DNA from: Ectocarpus siliculosus
Taxonomy: Eukaryota > Sar > Phaeophyceae > Ectocarpales > Ectocarpaceae
Direction of reading: 5' to 3'
Length of the DNA stretch: 64,000 bases
Assembly: GCA_000310025.1 (NCBI GenBank)
Contig: FN649732.1
Coordinates: 1,009,712 to 1,073,711, forward strand
The position numbers and the translations under genes were made by a program. Numbering within the stretch: the stretch's first letter is position 1; the number at the start of each line of letters is the position of its first letter. Below are positions 11,850 to 21,260 of the stretch, piece by piece. The notes under the pieces are model-generated. The model ran no database searches and was not told where the DNA came from. It saw nothing but the letters and a program-made list of their open reading frames with translations.

Positions 11850-13376
11850 TTCTCCCTAGCCGATCTACCCTATATCGATATCACTTCCCGCCTTTTCAAC
11901 CCACTTCCTATGCCCCAGTACAGCTACCACCGTTTTCTCCTGACTATTCCATGCCTCAAACACCTCCCTGTACCTTTTCTTCTACATGTCCAACTCAGTC
12001 ATGTACATTGCTCTGTCCTTGTCGCCCCAACACGGACGTTTCGCAACGACATGAACCCGATCTTCGCTCTCGGAGTCGCATTCACATTGAACTCATCTTT
12101 ATCGTCTACCTTCCTGAATCTTCGTCAATGTTCTCGAAGGCCGTTTTCCCCACTCCAAAATTTGACCTTCGGCTTTCTCCCTGCATCCATTGGTCCATGT
12201 AGTAGGTACCTATACCTTCTTTCAACACCCGTACACATGGAGACCCTCCATATCCTTGGATCCTTTTGTTTTATGGTGTTCTCTCTCGGCGAAAGAAGCA
12301 GATTTCTTGTTCTCGAACCCCCCTAGATGTACCGTTCGTTTCCAATTTACCAGCCTAATCGATTTTGAACTCTTCCTACTCCGTCTACAACCTTAATCCA
12401 CTCCCACCGGGTCGGTACCCCCATTTTTCTTGTTTGTCCACTTCGCCTCCCAGGCTTCTCTCGGCAATCTCTCCTCTCCCACATCGTACGACATACGGCC
12501 TACCTGCCATTTTAACCTACTTACGCCTCTTCCCGATCGTAGGAGTTGGATCCGAAGGGGGGTGTACTCTCTCTCATGTTTTGGCAGCCTTACTTAGCGG
12601 TTAGACCGTTGACCACGCGTACGTACTCGACAGGACGGAGCATTGTTCCCACAGGTTCGATCACCGATGGCCAATCGTTCCTTCCTACGTTGCCAAAAAG
12701 GTCGCTCAAACATGTTTTCCCATCGGTATCACTTTCCGCTTTATTTTCCAACCCATTTCCTATGCCCCAGTACAGCTACCGTCTTCTCCTGGCTATTTAC
12801 ATTCGTCAGTTGTCTTTCTTTCTGTGCTTTTCCCTTCTACTTTTTTTCCAGCTAGCTCAGTCATGTACATTTCCCTCTCCTTCTTGTACCACGGACATTC
12901 TGCAAGTACATGAAGATGGTCTTCGCCCTCGGAGCGGCAATCACACCTGGGTTTGTCGTCTTCATCGTCTACCTTCCTCAATCTTCGTCTACGTTCTCAA
13001 AGGCCAACATCCCCAGTCCTAGGTTTGACCTTCAGCTTTGTCTCTGCATCCATTGGCCCTCCATGTAGGTAATCTTTAAATATATTCCTTCTTTGATATT
13101 CCGTACACATCGAGACCCTCCGTGCCCTTGGTTTCTTTGGTTTGATCCTGTCCTTCTCTCTCGCCAAAGCAACAACAGATACCTTCTCCTTGAACCCCCT
13201 AGACCTCCCCTCTCCAGTGTATCACCTTTGTCAAGTTGGACCCCCTTCCATGCGTCATCTACAACATTAACTCCCTCCGTAGGTTGGTACACCAATTCTT
13301 CTTGTTTGTCCACTTCGCCTCCTAAGCCTTTCTCGGCAACCTCTCCTCTCCCATACCGTACATGCGGCACTGCCAC
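11850..13376 (-). pseudogene. LINE-like C-terminal zinc-finger debris, two diverged tandem copies
   Basis: On the minus strand, 12981-12793 reads a Cys-x-Cys...His...Cys motif, 'RCDCRSEGEDHLHVLAECP' then 'WYKKERE', in the style of the zinc-binding region found after the reverse transcriptase of many non-LTR retrotransposons. Minus-strand frame continues, broken, upstream to 13376. A second diverged copy of the same region lies at about 12600-11850, where the motif is frame-damaged. Further copies lie at 48.2 kb and 52.2-52.4 kb. No intact reverse transcriptase or endonuclease is present. The LINE identity rests on one short motif. Confidence 0.45.
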
Positions 13377-13622
13377 CTAGGGGGCGATTATACGGCTACA
13401 TTGTACTCTTACAGCAGTAGTGTCTCGCGATGAAATCCACGCAGAAAGACCTGTCTGTGTCCTCTGCATACGGCAATCGGTATAGAAATAAGAACAAGAA
13501 CCCCGTTTATAATAGATAGGTGGATACCTGTTCCAAATAAGAACTTGGAAAATAAGAACATGTGCTCGGTTGGAGGCAACCAATAAGCGTCGAGCCTCAA
13601 GCTAAATAAGCGGTTCTTAAAT

Positions 13623-13638
13623 GGTGGCGCGTTCTGTA
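13623..13638 (-). repeat. Right terminal inverted repeat of composite element
   Basis: Exact inverted partner of 7825-7840. Variants of the same end (GGTGGCG-GTTCTGTA) occur at about 15856-15871, 48538-48553 and 52601-52616. Confidence 0.65.
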
Positions 13639-13705
13639 CTGCATATGTACACCCATTACATGTGGTTGGTTATGGGAAACCTACACTTTTTGACAAGTGG
13701 AATAA

Positions 13706-13970
13706 GCTTCCACGGAGGAAGTCAAAATTGACTTCCATAGAGGGAAGGAGTGGTTACGCCATGGAAGTTATATGGCTTCCATTGAAGTCAATTTGACTTC
13801 CATAGAATCTGTTCGTCTGTTTCGGGTTCCAGCTTCCATGATGCTTCCATGGAAGCGAAAATAATATGGAAACACCCAAAACACCCGATATTAACCGCTC
13901 GTTCGGTGCTTCCATGGAAGTCGCGTTTCGGCCTTCCACGGAAGCGCGACGAGCTTCCATGGAGGAAGGA
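13706..13970. repeat. Cluster of palindromic CTTCCATGGAAG motifs
   Basis: At least ten occurrences of CTTCCAT or ATGGAAG (with CTTCCACGGAAG variants) in both orientations within 265 bp, several forming perfect palindromes such as GCTTCCATGGAAGC (about 13842-13855). Segments such as GAAGTCAA-TTGACTTCCAT are self-complementary. No ORF is supported. Confidence 0.8.
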
Positions 13971-13989
13971 AGTAGTCGCTCGACAGAGT

Positions 13990-14570
13990 TTCTGGTACTT
14001 ACCCTTTGTGGGGCCAACAGAGTACCAAACCGATTTCATCTAGTGGAGTTGTTGCTTGGGCGGCGTGGGCAGTCTTTCTTACGACACGTGGCGTTCGCAC
14101 CCTGTCGGACACACAGCACTGTTGAACAATCTTACAGTTGCACCCTTTCTCTCCACCCGCCTCAGCACACGTACGTACTGTTTATAAATGTATTACACAC
14201 CCCAAATGTCGCATGAACCATTCAAATGTATGCAGAATACCGGCCTGCCATTTTCCAAAGATATGCACCTAACAGCTACTACCTACTTTTATTTTGTGGA
14301 CAAGAAGGCAGTGGCACTGGCCTCACCCGAATCAAACGATTTCAGGAAACCTCAACAACAGCGCTCGTCGACCGAGAAAGGAAAACACACATATCTTGCA
14401 CCCGATTCACCTGTGGCGTCTACTCATTCTTCGATTTTGAGGACGAAGGTACATCTCAATCCTCGTTACCCTCCTTCGATGTTGCAAAATCAGACAAAAA
14501 ATAGCAGAAACGCGAGTTGTAATAAGGATCGACCGCGCTAACCAGCTGACCAATGAAAAAACGTCAGTGT
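13990..14570. other. No gene seen
   Basis: Short frames only, with no domain or repeat structure recognised. It separates the palindrome cluster from the ACCGGCACTA repeats. Confidence 0.5.
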
Positions 14571-14584
14571 GTGTGTGCGGGCAG

Positions 14585-14755
14585 GTGAACCGGCACTATT
14601 GTGGGCTACCATGGTACCAAACCGGCACTACATCGGGCCCACACGGTATAGTGCCAAAACCGGCACTAAACCGGGCGCTGTCTGTGTCCAGAGATTTCAC
14701 CGGCACTAAACCGGCAGTTGGCACTACTAAACCGGCACAAAACCGGGCCCAGTAC
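14585..14755. repeat. ACCGGCACTA / TAGTGCC repeat cluster
   Basis: The decamer ACCGGCACTA and close variants recur about six times, often followed by AACCGG, with one inverted TAGTGCC near 14650. It is a short degenerate satellite beside an inverted-repeat element arm. Confidence 0.75.
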
Positions 14756-14756
14756 C

Positions 14757-15003
14757 GTACGCGAAAATACATGGTGTGTTGTGCGGGTATGCGTGGACAC
14801 GGTTTTTTCTGCGGGTGTTTCGAGTCGTCGGGCGCAAGGATGATGACCTTTTCTGGGTACAAAATCGACCCCGTCCGGGTACACCAGCCAGTAACCAACA
14901 TCGGTTGCACGGGGGGGTCTCGAGATGCCGCTGGCTACCTGGGGGTACCTGGGGTGCATGTATGTTGATTCCTGAGTGCACCCTAAAATGGTGATATACC
15001 ACC
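14757..15003. repeat. Single arm of foldback element
   Basis: Closely matches the right arm of the foldback element at 46857-47611 (compare about 47365-47611), ending in GGTGATATACCACC. No left arm is found here, so this is a solo or truncated copy. It marks the approximate left side of the large duplicated unit. Confidence 0.7.
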
Positions 15004-15871
15004 CGGGTTGCGCATTTGTTTCTGGTTACTCCTCTTGAAAGAAGAACCCGCCGTTGTGGTGTATCAATGCGAATACAGACAAGAACGGAGCCCTCAAGGC
15101 ATGGCGGCAGCAAGATAAGCAGTCAGGATGGCTGGCGGTGCCCCCACAGGAATTAGTTCCAGATTTTGATTCGGGGAGGGAGGGGACCTCGTAAAATAAC
15201 ACTTGTAGTACGTGCGGAGGGGGGGTACTGAAAGCCGGCCATTTAACCGTTGACCTCGCATCCCTGCAAAACTGGGACGGAGCGCACCTGACCAGGCGTT
15301 TAATTAAATCGCCGAACGCGAACCCCTTGAGGTATTCGGCGAGTCGAAGGGGGGGGGGGGGAGGGTACTCATAGTCGTGCGTGCCGTTGTCGTTAGACCA
15401 TTGACCCCGCATCCCTACAAAGCCGGGACGGAGCACACCGGGTTATCACTGGACCAGGCGCTCACATCACCAAGCGCGAAGCGCCGTGAGGTATTCGGCA
15501 AGTCGCATGAGCTATCTATCTACGTTTCGCAGCTCAGACGTGCATATTTCTCCCTCCTTGTCGTATGATGGACATTCCCGCAACTACATGAACCCTTTCA
15601 TTGCACTTGGGACGCCCGTTTTTTTCATTCTGCTAGTGGTAAACACGCCATTGCACTCTTAGGGGCACGTTGAAACCACCCAGGAAGATCTCTGGTGTGT
15701 GCTTTGCGTGGGGCAATCGTCGTACAAGTAGGAACAAGAACCCGCGAATCCTAGGTGGATTCCTGCTCAAAATAAGAACTTGGAGAAGAACGGCATGGGC
15801 TCGGTTCGAGGCAACCACTAAGCGTCGAGCCTCACTCAGCATAAGCGGTTTCAAGCGGTGGCGTGTTCTGT
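15004..15871. repeat. Partial copy of the TIR-bounded repeat family
   Basis: Begins with the 'AAGAACCCGCC' segment also found at about 7945 and 47650. It contains two copies of a 'GTTAGACCATTGACC...TCCCTACAAAGCCGGGACGG'-type block (about 15245 and 15397), a G-run, LINE-like debris and the conserved right end ...GGTGGCGTGTTCTGTA at 15856-15871. Confidence 0.7.
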
Positions 15872-16970
15872 AAGAAATGCCATTTTCCTTCTCTTTCGTG
15901 TATGGGTATGAACCTCCAGGCTGTTATGCATGCAGTCTCCCTGTGTGTATTGGGAACAATTCAAGACAAACATACTATTTTGCGGGGGGTGGCTGCCCCT
16001 TCCGTCTCTGCAGCTTGGCACAGGGTGTCAGCCAAGCACACACATCAATCTGACTACGAAAACAGCAACAACCGCAACAGCAACTCCAGAATGATGGTGG
16101 ACGACGGCACCACCATCAACGGCATCATGATCGATGCTCCGGAACAGGACAACAGTGGCGACCCTGCTGGGGTGAGAAGGTTGCGCGGGCTTTATATTTC
16201 TGGTGTTGTAGCTGCTGTGCCGTGGGTTACGGAAACCGGTTGTCTGCCTTTAGTCGTTGGCTCCCCCTTCCGGCTACTTTACTTCCATGTGAAAGACTTT
16301 CAAGATGGGCCCATGAAGGATGCCTAAAGGGGTGAGGATGCGCAAGTACAAAATATTTTGAACAAATAATTGTGGGGTGTTGTCCTTTCACGTCTGTCTT
16401 TCCTGCCGCAGGTCCTGTCGCATATGCATACACTTCGATGTCGGACGCCATCATTGTCTATGCGTGTGCTTGCCAGCCATCTCGAGATCCTTGTCCTAGC
16501 GAAAGGTGAAATCCGTGTAGACTACAAGTATGCCGTGCAAGGAAGGAAGGGCACAGCAGGCACGGCACGAAAGGGGCGACACACAAGAGACATTTTTTTT
16601 CAAGACCCTAGACCACGCCTACAGTAGTCTAAAGTAGGTTGGAATCTGACGCTGGTGTGTGTAACACCAGGCGTGTGTGCAGTTTTTGGCTGTTGTTGTA
16701 TTTCTTGTCTTTTTCCATTTACCGTCGTCGCTGGCAGTTTCCGGCGACTTGGCATGGGCCTCCCTGCTCTGCTGACGAGGCACGATCCGGGGTATCTCAC
16801 AAGAAACCTTCTCGGCGACACATACCTTCCTGACTTATTCTCCAGAACGGCTAACAACCATCTCTCTCTTGAGCAATAATCTGAAGTCAAACGCTCTGTA
16901 TTCCCGGACGGTGATCTCGAACAAGGCACCACTCACACCGACGGGCTTGAAAGGGTCATGGACTTGATCA
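15872..16970 (+). pseudogene. Truncated 5' copy (a) of the metacaspase gene
   Basis: Homologous to the leader, exon 1 and intron 1 start of the full genes at 21.26 and 52.87 kb. The exon-1 equivalent, 16091-16171, reads 'DDGTTINGIMIDAPEQDNSG' and still ends at a GTGAG donor. Downstream it keeps intron-1 sequence ('GGCACGATCCGGGGTATCTC', 'GGCACCACTCACACCGACGG') and then breaks into the C-rich satellite. No exon 2 or later exon follows before the next full gene. A chimeric transcript starting here and splicing into exon 2 at 22292 cannot be excluded. Confidence 0.7.
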
Positions 16971-17735
16971 CCCAAAATACAATCCAACCCCAACCCGACT
17001 CCAAAACACGAAACCCGACCAATTGACCGACCAAACCCACCTTACTCCACCCTACCCAACCCAATCCAACCCAAAACCCAACCCAACCCCACCAACCGAC
17101 CGACCAAATCCACACCCTACCCTACCCTACCCAACCCAACCCAACCCAAAACCAAACCCTACCCTACCCCAAAACACATCCCGACCGACCGACCGACTGG
17201 CCCAACCCTACGCTACCGTACCCAACCCAAAACGCAACCTAATACCCCCAACCCGACCAACCGACCCACCAACCCAACCCACCCTATCCCCAACCCAACC
17301 CAACCCAACCCGACCCCAAAGCACAGCCCAACCAACCGACCGACCACCAACCAATGACCACCAACCGATCGATCAAACCCACCCTACCCATCCCAACCCC
17401 CCAATCGGCCCAACCCTATACCCTAAGCTACCCTACCCTACCTAACCCAACTCAACCCAACACCCAAAACCCATCCCCAACCCAACCAACCGACCGACCG
17501 ACCGACCGACCGACCGACCGACCCAACCCGCCCTACCCACAACCGAACCCGACCCGACCCTCACCCGCAACCCGACCAACTGACCGACCAAAACCACCCT
17601 ACCTAACCCCTTACCCAACCCATAACCCCACACAACACAACACAACACAACACAACACAACTCTCAACCCCAACCCACCACAATCCGACCCCAAAACACA
17701 CCCGGACCAACCGACCGACCAAACCCACCCGGCCC
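16971..17735. repeat. C-rich satellite (CCAACC/CCTACC/CCGACC)
   Basis: About 765 bp built from CCCAACC, CCCTACC and GACCGACC units with very little G on this strand. Long 'open' proline/threonine frames across it are an artefact of composition. The complementary strand is G-rich with many GGTTGGG runs. A shorter copy sits in the equivalent place of the second duplication unit (49706-50028). Confidence 0.9.
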
Positions 17736-20160
17736 CGGGAAACGATAAACGAGACCATCAAGGGAGTTTCATTTTTTATTCGATACCCCGGGGACAAAAC
17801 AAAGACATCCCCGAGGTTACGAGACCCCCCGGGAACAGGACCCAGCCATTCCCGGGGTTTCCACGCCAGAATTCTAGTCAGGCAGCTAGGCAGCAGCTGG
17901 GCGCGGCGCGGCGCCCACACATACATCCATCGCTGTGTTTTGGAGCGTTGCGGACAGTACCTCAACTAGGTGGGCAGCCATTAATAGCAGCGTGATCAAC
18001 CTTGGGTTGTGTGCGGCGATACAACACCCTCAACATGTGATTAACCCTGGTCCCCGCTTGCGCGATGGAGAGCAGAGACAACGCACACCGGAGCCGATGC
18101 TAACGTACTACCTCGGTGCCTGATGTGGTCATGACTGCGGTGTGTGTGGTCCAGAATATTGGGAGTGGAAGGAGGTTCGTGTGCTGTAGGCAAGTTTCGC
18201 TCAAGGGAAAGGTTTTCGGGACAACGTGCACGATTGTATGCACGATAACCCCTCTCTATCTTTAGTACGGAATTGTATTAGTTTGCCGTGATTATTATCC
18301 ATTTTTGCGATAGTGATATCGTGGGGTCGATCTGCTGAGTGAGGCGGAAAAAAAGAGTCGAATCAACCCAGTCACGTAAGGATTTGAAGCCGCAAGCTAC
18401 TTTTCCTAGAGACACGAGAGAACGCAATCATCTAGAAGAGTCCACATCAAAAGCAGTGTTGACATGTCTCCTTTCTTCCCGAATAATCACTTTTCAACAC
18501 GAAAACAGCGCATCCATCCTCAACTTTTACCCTCTTTCGTAGCCAGAAGCGGCCTAGCCGGGGCTGTGCTGTTGTTGTTACTGCTGTGTGATTTCTCTCC
18601 ACGTATCCTATTTGTTGTGGGATGAGGCATGTTGTGCTGTATAGTTTGGCAGGTACATGCACACGCTTTCTTCCTGGATGCCTGCATCATCAATCAATTG
18701 CCTGCTGCTGCAACGGCGAATCTTTTTCATTTTTTTTTCATGTGAGACATCAGCTCTCTCTTGTGTAGCCACAACGCCGCCTGGGCGCGAGACGGGGGGC
18801 GTGCAGCACCATCCACCTTTTGTGCCTCGGCCTCCCTCGACGCGAAAGGACTTGATTGGTAGCCGTGAGTTTATTGTTCTAAAACAGACCACACAGCAGC
18901 ACAGCAGCAGCACCCCATAGTCTAACCGAATTGATTGGCCCTTTTCTTGTGTAACCGCAGTCGGTGTCGCCGCCACCTGCTCACGCTCACGCGCCGGCGC
19001 GCCACGGTCGCGGCCGCGCTGGGCGCGAGAGGCACGTCGCGCAGCATCTTGTGTGCCTTGGTCTCCCCCTCCTCGCGAAAGAGCCGGAGACGCTGAAACA
19101 ACCAACAGCGCGTTTTTGAAAAGGGGCCACAACAACTACACTACATACTACGGCCCGACAGTTTTAAGATACAGAGATGCCCATCGGCGTCGGCCTTGGC
19201 GTCGGGTGCCCCGCTCCGAAGATCTGCCGAAGATCAAGAGGGTGTTTTTTCAATAAAAAAATGCAAATAAACTTTCCACTGGTGAGACTGCACCAACAAT
19301 AATTGGCGAAGAAAATTCCCTTGGTTCATGTGCCCAATGTCCCGAAAAAATGGCAGTTAGTTGGTGGTATCCAAATTTCAAGAGCGAGTACAGCCCCACC
19401 TTGCGCGGTACAGTCTCCACTCTTTACCAACATTGACCAGCCATTCTCCCCTCCGCGCTCCTCACACACATCGTCCTCTCAATCTCTCTGGCTTCCCTTC
19501 CTTTTCGACGAGGCCTCAAGATAGTCTCGAGACTGGGACTGATTGACTGACTGAAAAAGAAGAGGCGGAGGTGAGAGAGCGTTCGATTCTAATACTGCTG
19601 TATGTACGTATTCCGCCCTCCTTGATGGTGGTCTCTCTGGCCGGATGAAATGTTCTTGCACTGCTGCTGTCTGCACTGCAACTACTGCTGCTGTATATGT
19701 GTGTAGATGCGGGCAGTATGCTCTTGCCGCCCCGCTCAGTCGTATATTGCACAGCAAAGGAGCTATAACAGAGCAGTCATCATCTCCGCCACGGACGACA
19801 CGGCGGACGATCTTTCAGTTGGCCTACTGCTGTAGTGTTGAAGAGACTGCTGAGCATCTGGCGTGCCCACAGCAGCCCCAGGAAGAGTTGAGTTGGAGAC
19901 TCCACATGCGTTTTGGAGGGTGCTGTTGCAAGCGAAAACGTCTGCGTTCCTCTCCGCCTGCGTACTTGTGGTTGGTGTTCGCCACCGCTTCCACGTCGCA
20001 GTTACTGCTGTCAGTTAGTCTTTTCTTCACTTGAGGCTCTCGGAGGGTCGTCGTTGGTGCTGCTCAGATCAATCTCCAGCAGACCGATCGGCGAAGCTTC
20101 GCGGGCTGATCAGATCCCGGTCAAGGGCTGTGAAAGATTGTCTTTTTCCACCCAATCATC
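17736..20160. other. Intergenic region, no convincing gene
   Basis: No protein domain or splice chain was recognised. Two imperfect copies of a segment starting GGGCGCGAG and ending CGCGAAAG occur at about 18782-18847 and 19021-19081. A 175-codon minus-strand frame (19135-18608) lies mostly on these copies and is not supported. Confidence 0.5.
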
Positions 20161-20415
20161 TCCCACACTGATGACAATTTTGCTTAAACCGCCCGTGGGA
20201 CGCCCATGGGTCATCAATAGTCTACAGTACCTTAGCCACGTGCACATCAACCTACAAATGTAGAACTTAGCCACCGGCACCAACCTACATATACATAGCA
20301 CGTTCGTGTGGGCTTGGGTTTAGGGTTGGGGTTGGCGTTTCGGTGACAGTCGCTATAATGCCCGCGTGCCAAAGCGTCTAACCCAACCCTAAACCCTAAA
20401 ATGCCCGTTCCAAAG
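20160..20415. repeat. Dispersed repeat with interstitial telomere-like motifs (copy 1)
   Basis: Contains TTTAGGG at 20319-20325 and ACCCTAAACCCTAAA at about 20386-20400 in opposite orientation, flanking a hairpin-like spacer. The flanks ('CATCAACCTA', 'AACTTAGCCA', 'GGGCTTGGG', 'TATAATGCCCG') recur at 21890-22110, so this is a dispersed element rather than a chromosome end. Confidence 0.7.
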
Positions 20416-20939
20416 CATAGTATATTGTGTAGCAGCTTCGTTTGTTCGGAGATATCGTATGTATATACATACAGTAGAAGTAACCATATGTAGATTCTCC
20501 TCGGAGCTGGTTCAGCGAGCGCGGTGGGCAGATTGTTGCTTCGGGGTAATGTTTTTTCGGGGCGCTATGTACAATCTGCAGTAGTACGTGGGTCATTCTT
20601 CAAACAGGTATCTACAGTACCTATGCATACAAGTGTTGTCCCTAGCTGTTGATGATGAAGGTTGTGAGTCTACAGCAGAAATACTACTTACAGGTTCTCC
20701 CCGGCCATGCGGTTCGTGTGCTTTCACCGCGTACATAGGTGTCAACCCTAAAACATATCACGCGAGAAAACAAATGGAGTCATGATCCGGAGCCTTGGCG
20801 ATGTCCGCCAAAGCCTCCGTCGGATGCCTTCTTGACTTCCACTTGATACTGCTGTTGGTCCTCTCTTTCTGTGCCTGCTGGGCTTGCCTTTTAACGGGCG
20901 TACACGACAGCAACAGCAGTTTTCATCCTGACGCGCACT

Positions 20940-21260
20940 ACTAAGACGCCACACTCACGGGACGGTGCCACGTTTTTGTCTCTACCTCTGTAGCTGGGAA
21001 AAAGAAGCTGCGGTTCTGTAGTCTCCTAGTCCTTTCGTGCATGGGACATGGAGTGGCATAATGACCTCTGGCTGTCGTGAACTCAGTCTCCCTGTGTTCT
21101 TCGGAACCACCTACAGTAACTAGTATTTTCTCTGACGGGGGGCGGCCACTCCTTCCTTCTGTCTCTCTCTCTGCAGCTCGCACGAGGTTTCAAGCACACA
21201 CGCACATCAACACCACCACCACCAACAACAACAACAACAACAACAACAACACCGCAAAGG
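20940..21260 (+). promoter_or_regulatory. Conserved 5' leader/promoter region of metacaspase gene copy 1
   Basis: The segment upstream of the start codon is shared, with divergence, by all four copies of the gene 5' end (about 15890-16090, 20990-21260, 48600-48803 and 52670-52869). The anchors are 'ATGCATGCAGTCTCCCTGTG'-type and 'CTCTGCAGCT' blocks. A (CAC/CAA)n run at 21210-21252 lies just before the ATG at 21261 and is probably 5' UTR. No TATA box was identified. Confidence 0.45.

Larger units (their letters stand above)
7825..13638. mobile_element. Composite repeat unit bounded by 16-bp perfect inverted repeats
   Basis: The left end TACAGAACGCGCCACC (7825-7840) is the exact reverse complement of the right end at 13623-13638. 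Just inside both ends are matching 'GAGCCTC' and AAGAAC-rich segments. Related right ends occur at about 15870, 48552 and 52617, so this is a dispersed family. Inside lie a nested LTR retrotransposon (8199-11775) and minus-strand LINE-like debris (11.85-13.4 kb). No transposase is visible and no clear target-site duplication was found, so the DNA-transposon reading is tentative; a mosaic of older insertions is the alternative. Confidence 0.45.

Noticed and set aside
15377-15520. tRNA-derived SINE suggested by a GGTTCTCACCGG-like box in the recurring block
   Set aside because: No convincing A box or cloverleaf; the block behaves as part of the larger repeat family.
17023-17995. Long + strand open frames rich in Pro/Thr/Asp
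   Set aside because: They follow purely from the C-rich satellite, which lacks stop codons by composition; all frames look alike and there is no domain.
18608-19135. 175-codon minus-strand frame
   Set aside because: Lies on imperfect direct repeats and low-complexity Arg-rich sequence; no domain, splice partner or conservation in the second unit.
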